64,000 nucleotides of DNA, taken from Agriotes lineatus. Its lineage: Eukaryota; Arthropoda; Insecta; Coleoptera; Elateridae. The stretch lies in NCBI GenBank assembly GCA_940337035.1, contig CALNHX010003643.1, positions 62,001 through 126,000 on the forward strand, written 5' to 3'. The translations under genes were made by a program, and so were the position numbers. Under the pieces are notes generated by a model. That model made no database searches, had not been told where the DNA came from, and saw only the letters and a list, made by a program, of their open reading frames with translations. Positions 1-12,221 of the stretch are shown here, one piece after another (the stretch's first letter is position 1; each line of letters opens with the position of its first letter).

Positions 1-445
1 ATCTAAGCAGGGAAAATAGTTTAGTAAAACGTGGACTCCTGTGATACACGATCTAAAGCATTACAGCCACTGTGCGTCATAGGGGCCACGCCCCACGGAT
101 TACGTTGCACCCGAACGACCAACCAGCGTTACGCCACTCCGCGCGCCTGGTACAGCTCCACACCAAAAATGACCGTAAACCTTTTTACCCTTTTTTACCT
201 TCATTTCTTAGTGTGACTTTCACTCTGATTATACTAGCTGCAAGGTCTTGCGAAACGTTAGTCGATATGGATGCACAAACAGCAACAAGGCCATATCTGC
301 CTAAGTATCCTGGTTCCTAAGCCACCAAAGAGCATGGCCATCGCGCGGTTCCTTGCTCGAGTTCACAAGGTGCAAGACATATTAAGCCAGAGAATGCTTG
401 GTGTTCATCTACAAATACTACGAGGTCTAAACCAAAATTGTATGG
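1..445 (+). repeat. Penelope-like element 3' end (copy 1)
   Basis: The stretch from about position 25 matches 35,575-36,330, apart from a SINE inserted in that second copy. Its first codons (KTWTPVIHDL) are the C-terminal tail that follows a GIY-YIG nuclease in Penelope-like elements. A degenerate hammerhead-type core lies at 217-262: CTGATTA instead of CTGATGA, then a GAAACGTTA block. It is a non-functional fragment cut by the window edge. Confidence 0.55.
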
Positions 446-647
446 TAAGAAGTATTGGCTTTCGATTTTTCATACGCACTGCTCCCAACGTTTTCTTAAA
501 TTGCAATATTAATTTTCTAATTAAATCTAAAGATGTGTCGTCCCAAGATGATTCTATATTTCCCCTTAATTCGTTCAGTGTTGCAAATGGTGTTCTACTC
601 TGGAAATAAACCAGTTCTTGAAGTGCGTCCCAGATACAGTAATGCAA
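405..647 (-). pseudogene. Tc1/mariner-like transposase C-terminal remnant
   Basis: The minus strand encodes about 80 residues resembling the tail of Tc1/mariner transposases: a WDALQELVY segment like the family's 'ENVWDxL' block, then a 'TLNELRGNIESSWDD' stretch and 'LDLIRKLI' before the end. In intact proteins this part follows the last catalytic acidic residue of the DDE/D core. The DDE core is absent and the reading frame has no sensible start. This reading rests on motif resemblance only. Confidence 0.45.
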
Positions 648-869
648 TGGATTTACATCACGTGAATTTGGTGGCTATTCATCAGCTACTACATAAGGTT
701 TCGTGTAAAAGGCATTTCCTAAAACCAATCCTTTTAATTTTCCTGTTCTCGTATTTTTTCAACAAACTTGTGTAAAACTTGGCATCCATATCTTACAATG
801 CTTCTTCGACAATTATCCCCAGATTCACTTCATTAGCTGATTTCGCAGGGGAGCTATACGGTGCTCAAC

Positions 870-1200
870 TTGGAGACGTTTTTTTTTTGTCCACCCGGTA
901 TATTCACCGTATATATTAAACATCATAGGCGACAACACACATCCCTTTCTAACAGCACCATCACGAAACCTTAAGTTGTTAATTTTAACTACAGCAGAAT
1001 TATCTTCATCGAGTTTGCGAATGACAAAAACTCTGTAAGCCCAGTTCTCGAAGAGTTGTTCTCATTTTGCCCCAATTGACATTGTCAAAAGCTTTACGGT
1101 AATCTACGAAACATCGATGCAGTGGTACGTAATATTCTTTGGATTTTTCTATAAGTTGACGTAGATTCAGAATTTGATCCACGTCCCTTTACGCAACCCG
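870..1200 (-). pseudogene. LINE reverse transcriptase fragment
   Basis: Read on the minus strand, degenerate frames show reverse transcriptase motif A (FVDYRKAFDNVNW, about 1,120-1,080) preceded by a DQILNLRQLIEK helix. The block around motif B follows near 950-900 (CVLSPMMFNIYGEY). Frames shift between the motifs, so it is a dead LINE fragment. It differs from the Jockey-like fragment just upstream and looks closer to RTE/CR1-type enzymes. Confidence 0.6.
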
Positions 1201-1599
1201 CTTCTTCTGCTGATATTTGTCAAAAGATATAGGACTGGAGGCAATCTTGGACAATGTAGAGCATTATTTTGTTGCCATGAGGTAACAATGCCAATAATCT
1301 GTAGTTGCCCCAGATTTTAATGGAACCTTTATTGTGAAGCGGTATAAAAACAGATCTCTAGAGTGGCATTCCATATGAGTTTTAATATTGCTGTGTATAC
1401 CTACTACCTATTAATAGTTTATTCTGAGTTCATAGTCCTGATTTTCTACTAAGTAGTCAACACATTTACTCGAATTTCATATCAAGTTCATTTCTTTTGG
1501 TAAAATATGCGTGTGAACCTTTTATCCAGATGAAGTGAAGTGGGTATTTGAATACTTCATTTTATTAACTATACAGGGTCAGTTTCCGTTATTCAAATT

Positions 1600-2760
1600 G
1601 TATATAATGCGTACGCAATTGGTTTCGTTTGATTTTATTCTCCAACGTCGTAGCCATTCTTCAATGCTTGTAGTATGTTGGAGGAAACAATGGCGCTTTG
1701 ATATGTTGGTAACATAGATATATTATCAGCATATGTAGCAATTGATAGCAATGGAATCAGTGCAAGCTTCTTGATAGTTTACTAGAAATGTTGGTGATAT
1801 ATGGTTTTGTATACAACACATCGAATGAGAAAGTGCTTGATTTACAACTCGGTGGACCTGTTTAGAGCTTTCCTGGCCTTTTTAAACCCAAATAGCTGTG
1901 TAGCTATGAGCTAATTTTCATCAATTATGGGTGTTAATGGTTGTGATAGAATTTGTAGTAGACTGATGGGCCTCTGTGGCATGATATATTTTGGATTTTT
2001 TCTGGTTTCAATAGCAAAGCTTAAGTGCGAATTTTCATTGATAGGGAAAATATTCAAGCGTAATATTGCATTGAAAGTAGATGTTAGTACCATGAAGCCT
2101 TTTTCGGACAATTTTCTTAGTATTTTGTGGGAGATGATATCATAATCCGGCATATTATTTTTAGTAAATATCATGATGTACTACTGTTCTACCCCTCTCT
2201 GACTGATTCTATTTAATGAGATGGCCATCTGATATGGGATATCTAACTGTTTGTTTATTTCTTCCTTTGCTCCGATTTCTGGGATGGTTTAGGCAGGAAG
2301 GGTGTGGTTAGACGTTCTGCGAATATCGTAGTTCTTTTGCTGATTGGTTCTCGTGTAGGTGTTAGCATTTTTTCTTCTTAGTGATATATGCTGCTAAGGT
2401 TGCTTTAGTTTGCGGGTAGTCTTTCATGGTGTCGTTTTTTTTTTGCATCAAATCCCTTTACTATGCAGACATGTAACCGGTCAGATTTTTTTTGTTAGGA
2501 TCAGTTGGCTAATATGTACCTAGCTTTATTGTTAAATAACTTAAGTTGTTGTTTCTAACTGGTTTAATAGCTCCCTGCTTTTGACTGTGGTAGTTCTTGA
2601 GCTCCAAAGTGTACTCGTGTTTTTAATGTTAAGTCACCTATAACCAGTAAATGCCTTCGTAGTGTTTTGTAGAACTCGTTAAAGTCAGTTTGATTATTAT
2701 TACGCCTGGGCGGGCAATATATTGCAGCTATTGCCATTTTACGTGTGTTTTCTTTTATAG
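1600..2760 (-). pseudogene. Jockey-like non-LTR retrotransposon remnant
   Basis: The minus strand holds pieces of a Jockey-type polyprotein in order. At about 2,750-2,560 is an AP-endonuclease piece (AAIYCPPRR, then VIGDL). At 2,174-1,911 is the RT fingers region (DYDIISHKIL, then RPISLLQILSQ). At about 1,760-1,620 is a degenerate catalytic box reading YADN where YADD is expected, followed by a WLRRWRIK segment. Stops and frameshifts separate the pieces. An intact copy would make an endonuclease/reverse transcriptase for target-primed insertion. This one cannot, because of both the breaks and the altered catalytic box. Confidence 0.65.
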
Positions 2761-2764
2761 CATT

Positions 2765-4014
2765 GTTTTTCCCAGGAAAATAAAAAAAATATTAATTTAA
2801 ATTATTTAGAACTACCAATTATAATTTAAGCCAAAACTGCAAGATTATATTCGTCATTGAAAATGTAAACAAAAATTCATACTTTCATCATTTTTTTTCT
2901 CACTTAAGTAACACTTTTATAATGTATTAGGAGTAGAGGTAGATCACTAAAGTGATCTAATTTGATTTTAAAACTGACTAATTAAAGCGTTGATATTATT
3001 TGTGGGCAAAATAACATTGCACTAATTACATTAGTCACAAAAGTAACTATCGGACACACGGCTTGTATTGTATTTTCAAACGACGATTACTGTGAATTCC
3101 TATGTATAATATGAAGCTATTGTAAAGTATAAAAACCACATTTCTGCGTAGGTGTAAGAAGAAACTATGATAAATGCAGTTTGCGTTGATAAGAAAATAC
3201 TAAATAAACCGCCCACTTGAGACACGTAGCACTGTGGATTTTGAACCTTTTAGGTTTAATCTTTGAATGATTCCTTAATGTACGAACAATTTGCAGTACA
3301 CACAATAAATGAAAAACTTGCATACCACGAAGAAAACTAGTTCTCCCTAATAAAGTGGGTGTGACACTTTCCCTTACTATTGCCCTATGCATTTAGATAG
3401 GTGCATGTGCGAAAAGATTTATAATTTGATACAGAAAAACTGTCCTTTCGGGTAGTGCACCAAATTTAAATTATTGTAGAGCTTATAACTAACCGTAGCT
3501 GTCAGGCTGATCAGGGGCATAACTTAGTGGGGAAAAGGTGTTAATATAATGATACATTTTCAAATTAAAATTGATGCCATTCCTAAGCACGTTGAAATAA
3601 AAATTAACATTTCAGTTTAGCTGCTCAAGTGGTTATTTATATTCACAAAGCACATTTACTGGTATACTTTCATATGTTATTACTGAAACACTAGTAACTA
3701 CATTAAATGCCTTGTTAGTCAACGTAAACTTGGGCTTCTATTATGTTAAACGATAATTTTAATATTTCGAAATAACAGATGTCTCAAAAGTCAAGTCCCT
3801 CCATGAATGTGGAGACGCATGTCGATTTTTAATTCACAACTACTACTGACAGTTACTGAAAAATGACATTTGCCCATTGTGAATTGAAAAATGTCATGTC
3901 TCTCTAAAGTTGTTGCAAGACTTTATAATGATGGCTTGTTCCGAAATTTTCAAATCTAATTTCAAATCCCTGCGAAGGGTGCTTATTTAAAGTTGACCAA
4001 AATTTGCTAAATTT
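2765..4014. other. AT-rich stretch with no recognised gene
   Basis: There is no supported coding region. Short frames, such as the one at 3,165-3,392 on the minus strand, have no recognisable motif. Homopolymer runs and AT-rich sequence dominate. Confidence 0.6.
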
Positions 4015-5470
4015 GGTTTAAAACGGGTTGCCTCGAGTAAAGCTCGGATGCCCAGGATCCGTTCTACTCAAATGTATAAAACACAGGAATAACACAGTGT
4101 AGAAGTAAATGGTATAATATGTGTAAGTATATACAAAATAATTCTTAATTTGTGAAAATAGTATGTACGTAAATATTATAAAATAAAATTTCTTTGACGT
4201 ATTAGTTCGTTGTAGCTCTGACGTACTGGAAGCAAGAGATCTGAAACATACCATATTTGAGTCGGAAAAGATGGCGTTTGTTATTTATAGTTTACGGAGG
4301 ACAAATTCAATGAAAAAAGGTGTTTGGCCGTGTCTGTGGTGTGTACGGCAAGTGCATAAAGCCTGGTTGGACGTGGTACGCCCTTTGTGAATAAGTTTTG
4401 AGCACTCGGAATAATATAAGCTGGACATTTTTACCTTAGCCAAAAGTCCGCCATTGACAGCTCGGATCGCCGGCGAGCGCTGGAAAATTTCAGTCGGTCC
4501 GGATTCACGGCAATTGGACCAAATGTCGAGGCACCTGGATTATGCCGGCGCCGGAGGCCTGGAGGTTTCTCCTAGTACGCAGATAAGTTGTGTTTTAGAT
4601 TAAATTTATTAAAAGGTTATGATAATAGTGACATGGGGAATCAGCTGGCGCAGACATTAAACGCACTTTCTAGCAAGATGGGGCCAATCCGCCGGTGCTA
4701 ACTAGGTCAGAAAATTGTCTAGCAAGATGCTTCCGAATCCATCTGCGCTAGCCAGGCCTGAAAAAAAGCTCTAAGCCCCAGGGCCAGGACCTATTGTTGG
4801 TAGTCAGGATCAGGTTCAGGTTCAAGTCTCAAGTGTCGTTAACTAGCTGTGGATTCTTTTTTATACCCTTCGACCGCCTCGTTGTCGGGCCATATCTAGA
4901 AGGCTCGGAAAAGGAACTGCTGCGTGGAGTACCGCCTTATCAAAAATCTAAAAACTATGGATATGTGAGCGAAAACTGTAACGGGAACTAGCACCATTCA
5001 AATTTCTAGCACATTATGTGTGCCTTAGATAAGTTTGATGCGGGAGTTAACGTTATAATTTGATTTCAAAACTTTTGGGGCATCTGTTACACCTTTTTAG
5101 CTGAATGCGTGATTTGTTTGTATTATTTCTTGTTTACCTCTTTGGTGACGATTTAATTATTTGTTTTTCCCTTCTAATAGTGTTTTTTCCAGCATTTCTT
5201 CTTCAATTTTGTGGTAATTTAATTCGATTTGCATGAAAACCGTATCTTTCTGTTGCTTTAAATACTTTTTTGTTGCTATGGAGATATGGTGAAAATTTGG
5301 TCGATGACTTTGGACTAAACCTAATAGAACGATGTGAAAAAATCAATTTAAAATTATTAATATTCATTACTATCTTAAAACTACTCACTTAAGAACCAGG
5401 GAACGACCCTCACTGGAACCAAAATATATTTTGAATGACATAATAACTAAACCGACGTCAGTGATAAAAC
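4015..5470 (+). repeat. Unclassified dispersed repeat, copy 1
   Basis: From about 4,372 on it is a near copy of 6,066-7,095 in direct orientation; both end at the same GACGTCAGTGATAAAA boundary. Its left part (4,015-4,780) also matches the reverse complement of 48,745-49,690, so it is a dispersed family, not just a local duplication. It is more GC-rich than its surroundings around 4,440-4,560. No coding frame of note is present. It could be an LTR or a non-autonomous element; I cannot assign a class. Confidence 0.7.
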
Positions 5471-6065
5471 CACGCTGGTTAAAAGAGGGGAAACATATTT
5501 CCATATAAAATTCACAAGAATTAAGCGAATTCATCGAACCAGCAGAAATATATTGTACCTACTATCCGATATATAGAAATTGCATGTGTTACACTAACTG
5601 CGCACTAGAAAACTTTATGAAAACAGGTTAGAAAATGGGTGGGGAAAAACATAAAAAAGTTAAGATATAAAAGAGAAAAGAAAATACAAAATACAAACTA
5701 TAGCCTTTACTATTTAATATTTACCTAGAAGTTGCTCTGGAGAATTGGAAGAGACGTTGCACAGTAGTCGAATTGACGGATCTAACCGGAATAAATGCCT
5801 GAATTAAAGTTCAAGTAAATAATGTGAAATGCATGCAAATATGTTTATTATGAACACCCCAACAATACCTCATATAACGGTTTGTCGTCTCGGTCTTGCA
5901 AGCGCGAGAGGGCTGTCGTAAGTTCGCCCGCTTCACGATGTTTTAGGGCGCCATTATGCGTACCACGTGCCGATTCTTTAGACGTATGGTGACAAGTGTT
6001 TGTGCTAAGTAGAAAACTACGTAATAATGGAAACTAAAGACGAAATTATGAACTTACATTATAAA
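5471..6065. other. Spacer between two repeat copies
   Basis: About 600 bp of AT-rich sequence separates the direct repeats. I see no gene or known motif. If the flanking copies are LTRs, this would be an extremely short internal region. Confidence 0.5.
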
Positions 6066-7095
6066 TATGGTGGTACGCCCTTTGTGAATAAGTTTTGAGC
6101 ACTCGGAATAATATAAGCTGAACATGTTTACCTTAGGCAAAAGTCCGCCATTGACAGCTCGGATCGCCGGCGAGCGCTGGAAAATTTCAGTCGGTTCGGA
6201 TTCACGGCAGGCGGACCAAATGTCGAGGCACCTGGATTATGCCGGCGCCGGCGGCCTGGAGGTTTCTCCTAGTACGCAGATAAGTTGTGTTTTAGATTAA
6301 ATTTATTAAAAGGTTATGATAATAGTGACATGGGGAATCAGCTGACGCAGACATTAAACGCACTTTCTAGCAAGATGGGGCCAATCCACCGGTGCTAACT
6401 AGGTCAGAAAATTGTCTAGCAAGATGCTTCCAAATCCATCGGCGCTAGCCAGGCTAGAAAAAAAGCTCTAGGCCCCAGGGCCAGGATCAGGTTCTTCAGG
6501 TTCAAGTCTCAAGTGTCGTTAACGAGCTGTAGATTTTTTTATACCCTTCGACCGCCTCGTTATCGGGCCATATCTAGAGGGCTCGGAAAAGAAATTGCGT
6601 GGCTATGGTTATGTGAGTGAAGACTGTAACGGGAATTAGCACCATTAAAATTTCTAGCATATTATGTGTGCCTTAGATAAATCTGATGGGGAGCTAACGT
6701 TATAATTTGATTCCAAAGCTTTTGGGGCTCCTGTTACTCTTTTTTAGCTGAATGCGTGATTTGTTTTTATTATTTCTTGTTTACCTTTTTGGTGGCGATT
6801 TAAATATTTATTTTTCCCTTCTGATAGTGTTTATTCCAGCATTTCTTCTTCCATTTTGTGGTAATTTAATTCAATTTGCATGAAAACCGTATCTTTCTGT
6901 TGCTTTAAATTATTTTTTGTTGCTATGGATACATGGTGAAATTTTGGACTCAAACTAATAGACACGATGTGAAATATTCAATTTAATATTCATTACTGTC
7001 ATAAAACTACTCACTTGAGAACTAGGGAACGACCCTCACTGGAACCAAAATATATTTTGAATGACATAATAGCTAAACCGACGTCAGTGATAAAA
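6066..7095 (+). repeat. Unclassified dispersed repeat, copy 2
   Basis: A direct repeat of 4,372-5,470 with scattered substitutions and small deletions, for example a shortened segment near 6,600. It starts TGGTACGCCCTTTGTGAATA and ends GTCAGTGATAAAA, as copy 1 does. Non-coding. Confidence 0.7.
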
Positions 7096-7390
7096 AAATA
7101 CGAATACCGAAAAAACGTTTGCTAAACCCGCCAATAGCAGGCAAACCAACGTTCGGGCAGGACAACGTCTGTCGGGTCCGCTACCTTTTAGGGGGTGAAA
7201 TGGGGCAAATAAGCCTAAAAATCGATATGGGTGTCGTTATTGCGTTTTTTTGCGACGTTGATTGCGAAAATGGCATGTATCTTTAAGTCCAAGATGATGG
7301 ACATGACATAAAATTAAAACTCTATAGTGGTGAAACGGGGTTTTAGAGACAAATTATTTTTGGGGGGGCGGTTGCCGGGCCAGCTAGTAG
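7096..7390. repeat. Possible Helitron-like end sequence
   Basis: Two similar GC-rich phrases, ACGTCTGTCGGGTCCGCTA near 7,167 and GTTGCCGGGCCAGCTAGT near 7,371, resemble ends seen in rolling-circle elements (hairpin followed by CTAGT). No Rep/helicase coding is present, and the class is a guess. Confidence 0.25.
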
Positions 7391-7466
7391 ATATATAAAT
7401 ATGTAGGTAGATATAGCTCTTTAATTAAACTCTCCTTTGCGACACTTTGCTAAAGCTAACATATCT

Positions 7467-7604
7467 ATCTAGTATGGATAGGAAACAATACCTAATTTAT
7501 GAATGCAACTATAACTCATTTAAAGGTCAAATGTCAAGTTTGACATTTAAGTGTAAACGTAGTTGCACTCATAAATTAGGAAGTATTCCATAGCCATACT
7601 AGAT
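7467..7604. repeat. Short foldback (MITE-like) element
   Basis: A 138-bp near-palindrome. The left arm begins ATCTAGTATGG and the right arm ends CCATACTAGAT. Inside, CCTAATTTATGAATGCAAC pairs with GTTGCACTCATAAATTAGG. The arms are about 65 bp and meet at a small centre (CAAGTTTG). This is a miniature inverted-repeat element. Confidence 0.75.
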
Positions 7605-9847
7605 GAAAATGATTTTTGATCATACTTTATAAAGGGCAAACTCACTGATGATGATGATTACATTTTTTTATTTAATTAAACTTGTTCAAAAGTCTTTTTG
7701 CCATAACGGCTTCTTAAGAATCGCATACAACACATACAAATTTGAATCGATTAGATTTGTAAATTTTTAGTATTAAAGTTAATTTAAATAAATTGATTTT
7801 TTGTTTTTGTTAAAATTTTATTGAAATGAAATAATTAATAAAGTTGTTTTGGTTAAGCATTAAAATAATTTTTGTTTTCTATTTTTTACATAATATAACC
7901 AACAGCATCTTTTACAGCATGTTACCGCACATAAACGACACAACGACATTTCAAACCACCCCTCAAGCGTGCACAACAAAATCATACGCTCGAGAGCCGG
8001 ACTTGTTAGTCGCGACACGATAAAACGACAAAATCGGGAGATCGATCGAAACTACAAGGCCCTAACCCCGTTAGATGACGGTAACACGAAGGGTTGCTCG
8101 ACTCAACTCAACCGGGAGGGCGGGTTCTTTTCTACCTTCGAGTTAGGGCTGTACATCGATACAAAAGGGTGTAATGATGGTAAATGTAGGACGCCACTCT
8201 ATTCTAACTAACTAAATCGAACCCACTTGAATGGAGAAGTGTGGGCTCAATTCCCACTAACAACTCGGCAAGCTTGGTTCGGCTAACACGCTACGGCACT
8301 GACTTACCTTGACGAAACCACTTCCTGAAGCAGCTGCTAAACTCCTTTACAACTAACTGAAAAGGAACACAACAACAAACAAAATATCGTCAATACAAAT
8401 CAAAGACATCAGTACTTAACAATGAGCTCTATTCAAGTAATAAATAAAATAAGCAGGTAACAATAGACATGAAATGTTTGACTAGTTACAAGAAAAATAA
8501 TCAAAGGGGTTAGTTACTAATTTACGTTACTTCAATACGAACAACAATGCTAACTATAGCAGTAATATTAAGCCGGAATGTTCAACACTTTTTGATGAAA
8601 AGAACACTAGGTTATACACGACAGTTTCATAAAATACAAGCATGGTTTACCTTGTAGGAGTTCAGCTGGCTGTAGTCGACGGTCGGCGCGGTAGGGTGTT
8701 TTGCCTTCCAAGCACCTGCCTTAAGATGCATGAAGAAATGAACGACAACGGGAACGGGGAATCCCAGAGTAGATGGAATGCGGAACTCAGCCTTGATATA
8801 AAAGATGGTAACGACAGCAAACGGGGTCGGTAGAATGCAATCATAATCCCCTCGAGACGGGTACACGACGTACACAGCGGTAATGGGCAAAGCCCTCGAC
8901 AGCGAGAACGACACACGTCATGCTTAGTTAACGATGGTGTGGTTAGGAGTCCGTGAACAAATCCGCCCATGGCGACAACTTAGAAGATCTCGCAATCTTC
9001 CGACGATAAAGAACTCCGACCACGTTTTAACTAAAACTTGATTCACTTCAATTCCCCACGGCTGCTGTTGTAACTGATATTCCCTCGTACCGATAGCATA
9101 CGGCTCCTTCATAAGGCACCAACAATAACGAAACACATAAATTAACGCAGAAGACGGAAACGAGAACAAAGCCACCCCCAACGGCGGCATTACGCGAAGC
9201 CGTCAGGGGGTGCGATCTTAGAACACGTGCTGTATACTGCAAGATCGGGTCGGGACTGAATTTCAAAACTGCGGCAAAAGCCAACGGCTACCCACGCGTG
9301 CTATATGCATCTTTCTCTTGCATATGCGAAGACGAAGGAAGGTAACGGAAAATTTCAACAAAATCGCAGGACAGCTGACTGAACAAATCACACGGGACTC
9401 GAAGGTTAAATGTCTCGGACTAGCGAAATACTGGGAAAAGATGATCTGCATCCGCCTTGCAGGCAACAAAGAACAAAGGGTGAATTTAAAAATGAAATTC
9501 TGTTAACAAAGCGTGACTATCTGAATTAATTTTAACCGATACACGGACTGCGAGGTACAAATGCCTAAAATGCCTTCAAAGCAGAGAACAGGCAGGGCCG
9601 GATCGGGCCCAAAATTTAAAATGACGACCGGACTTAAAGATGATCTAACAAGCATTCAACTGATTTCTTAAATATACTCATTAATAACACATTCAATTTG
9701 ATAATAAATGCGAAGGAAAGCACCGAAGGGCGCGTATCAATAGTTTTTATAACAATAGACTGATTCATAACATTGAACTGTGAAGTGGAGTCCAGTGCGT
9801 ATTGACAATTTTTATGATAAATAACTGGGTCATAACATTTCATTGCA
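7605..9847. other. No supported gene; GC-richer block at 7.9-9.3 kb
   Basis: The first 300 bp are very AT-rich. From about 7,905 to 9,300 the composition changes to balanced GC. Several short frames open there (7,969-8,211; 8,627-8,970 minus; 9,318-9,506), but none has a motif I recognise and they overlap in conflicting directions. Given the gag remnant directly after it, this may be untranslated or LTR sequence of the same decayed retroelement. Confidence 0.35.
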
Positions 9848-10200
9848 CTAGCGAAACGGAGTGATGCTGGGTGTCGAAGTATTTTTGGAAAGCTTCGAAG
9901 AGCACTTTTCTGGGGTGGAGGGTACCGTATATTTTTGTATTCGTATTGTTAAATTGATCAAAAGGTTTAATTCTGACCGTTGGTCGCCAAAGTTTTCGAT
10001 CAATACTTTTCTTAATTCGGAGCAGGTGTCGTACCGGTACCCGATGATTATTTCCAAAGCTTGACCCTTTAGTTTGTTTCTAATTGAAGATAAAATAAAT
10101 TTGTTAATGTAAAGGTTAACATTCTCTGTACAAATATGATTAGGAATAATGTCTGCTGATCTGACGAATTCAGAAAGGGTCGCTTGATTTCCATCCTAAT
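9848..10200 (-). pseudogene. Gypsy-type gag remnant
   Basis: On the minus strand, from about 10,200 downward, the frame reads ATLSEFVRSADIIP, then NKLKGQALEIIIG, then FGDQRSELNLLINLT. This is the pattern of the capsid-like gag domain of insect Gypsy elements of the 17.6/297 type, whose core typically has LKG.A and FGDQRSE-like blocks. The open part at 10,057-9,848 ends after 69 residues. No protease or polymerase follows, so it is a fragment. Confidence 0.55.
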
Positions 10201-11370
10201 TAGGTATTTTATTCAAAAGAGCTGCTGTACAGCTCGAGAAAAAACAACTTGATGTGCATGTGCAACCATGTTAAGCCTGTTAGCATTACTACAGTTAATA
10301 TTTAGAAATAATGGTCTTACACGACCTAACAGCGATTTCGAGCGATCCCGTGATATGAAAGTTTTATTAAAAATTAATTTTATTTATTTGTTTATGTAAG
10401 TAAACAGTATTATTCTAGGGAAAGCCTAACAGCGTTGGTATAAGAACCCTACGCACAGAACGTGAGTATATTGAGAGATAAAGCATACCTAGTGTATGTA
10501 CTGAATGGGCACGCTTACCGAGTTTTGTTTGAACTTATAAATAAATATTTAAAACTATGTTAGTATAGTTTAAAGTTTGTTAATTATTTTTAATAATTAT
10601 TACTTTTCTTTGCCTTACATCCGTTTGAAGCATAAAAATTTATTTTACTTTAAATTATAAATATGCACGTGTATTGTGTTTGACAAACGGCCTGCTAAAC
10701 TGCTAGGTCCTGTCGTCTTCAAATGGACTGCTATGATGCGCCCTGGACTGCTATGCTGAGTCCTGTTGTTCTCAATTAGACTGGTTCCAATAACTAAGGT
10801 GACTTCTAGAGTCAGGGGAACCAATGACCCTGTGGTGCCAATAACCAGGGATTGCAGTAGCTGGGTCGAGGGGCTGTCCTCACGATCGGTCAATGTTTAC
10901 CCCTAGAGTTGTCCGATGATCCACTGGATGGTAGGTTTTCGAATTGTGGCAAATAGCTGAACTTCAAGGAAATTACTGGTCGACTCGATGGTTGTAGTTT
11001 TCCAGTTTTCCTCCATAAATTCGAACGAATGAGCCAGTTAAATTAAACAGCCGCCGAAACGGCATATTTTACAATGCATAAATACATTGGAACTATAACA
11101 CAGGCTTTGCAAGGCAGTCTCTTACTTCTAGCGCGTTAAGCTCTGAACTAGGGACTGAAAATAAAATACAGAACTACTAACGTATATAATATTTATTATT
11201 TATTGAGCTAAACCTTATCTACGGATGCGCCAGCAGGAGCATCAAGTTTGCAAGCTAGCAATTCTAAACAAAATGAGCTCAAAGTCGTGATGACGTAACT
11301 TGCAAGGTTTACGTCAGCTGATTTTGATACCAGCTAACTAAGAAAGCAAGAAATAGCAATTGAAAATAAC
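10201..11370. other. No recognised gene before the Polinton
   Basis: AT-rich sequence with no convincing frame. The minus-strand frame at 10,645-10,893 has no known motif. If the gag remnant belonged to a minus-strand element, its 5' LTR could lie here, but I see no second copy to define it. Confidence 0.5.
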
Positions 11371-11376
11371 TACAAA
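11371..11376. repeat. Polinton target-site duplication, left
   Basis: TACAAA lies directly outside the left TIR and is repeated exactly at 28,709-28,714. A 6-bp duplication is the Polinton hallmark. Confidence 0.92.
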
Positions 11377-11675
11377 AGTAGGGTAGTTAGGCGGGTTCTG
11401 GGACACTTCGATTGGTTTGGAACTTGGCTAAGTGTTACGTGGCGAGGTCATTGGCCTATGGTTTGAAACTTGGCTAAGTCTAGCCGGGGGTCACGGGTCT
11501 AGCCGGGGTCAAGGTCACAGGCCTCACCTAGGTCACGTGCCACTTCCGAGAATTTTTGGGCTAAATGTCTAATTTTGAAATTTTTACAAGACATCAAAAT
11601 TTTCTCAGGCTCGACAGGATGTGACTCGTCTAGGAATGTAGACATGTCCATTCTTGCAGCATATTCTTATCAGTA

Positions 11676-11936
11676 AATGGAACAATGACATTCATTGTTT
11701 GAGAAATCTGCACGACATTGGACAATGAAACCATTGTTGTCTGGAGATTAAAATGTGCAAAGCTGGTAAATAGAACAATCCCATCCATTGTTTTACAATC
11801 AGCACAATAATTGGACAATGAAGCCATTGTTGTCTGTAGATTAAAATGTGCAAAGCTGGTAAATAGAACAATGACATCCATTGTTTTAAAATCAGCACGA
11901 TAATTGGACAATGAAGCCATTGTTGTCTGGAGGAAT
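11676..11936. repeat. 93-bp tandem repeats inside the left TIR
   Basis: The phrase GGACAATGAA starts at 11,720, 11,813 and 11,906, an exact 93-bp period, with a partial unit before. Each unit contains a small palindrome (ACAATGAAGCCATTGT). Since 93 is a multiple of three, the minus-strand frame shows a repeating 31-residue peptide. The right TIR carries the same array at about 28,150-28,400. Confidence 0.85.
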
Positions 11937-11987
11937 TTTTGCTGATCTCCATTATCAGATAAACAGGATGTTATTGTCTGAAGCTTT

Positions 11988-12007
11988 AGACTTGTCCAGA
12001 CATGTTT
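11988..12007. promoter_or_regulatory. p53-family-like response element, left TIR
   Basis: Two abutting decamers, AGACTTGTCC and AGACATGTTT, each fit RRRCWWGYYY without mismatch. That is the known p53-family full-site consensus with zero spacer. Another half-site lies at 11,640-11,649. Function is inferred, not shown. Confidence 0.4.
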
Positions 12008-12221
12008 GAGAAATGTGCAAAGCTGTTAAAAATTGAACAAAGGAACCTATTGTTTGAGAAAATTATTACAAATATATTATGCATCACTGACCAACCTGGA
12101 ATATTCCTGTAATCGGGTTTATAAGCACAATGGTGTAATAAAACAACAATGTATATATACTTGTATTTTATTTTGTCTAAAAAGTACATGTATAAAATTA
12201 TTACAACTATACATCAGCTAA

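Larger units (their letters stand above)
11377..12062 (+). repeat. Polinton left terminal inverted repeat
   Basis: Matches the reverse complement of 28,018-28,708 with few differences. The first 40 bases differ at one position, and the inner edge is TTGTTTGAGAAAA. It contains a GC-rich outer part (CCGGGGTCAAGGTCACAGG) and an inner block of 93-bp tandem repeats. Confidence 0.93.

Noticed and set aside
7096..7390. Confident Helitron call
   Set aside because: Only end-like phrases are visible; no 5' TC end, no clear hairpin and no Rep/helicase.
11640..11649. Single p53-like half-site as a regulatory element
   Set aside because: Single RRRCWWGYYY matches are expected about once per 4 kb by chance; only tandem sites are reported.
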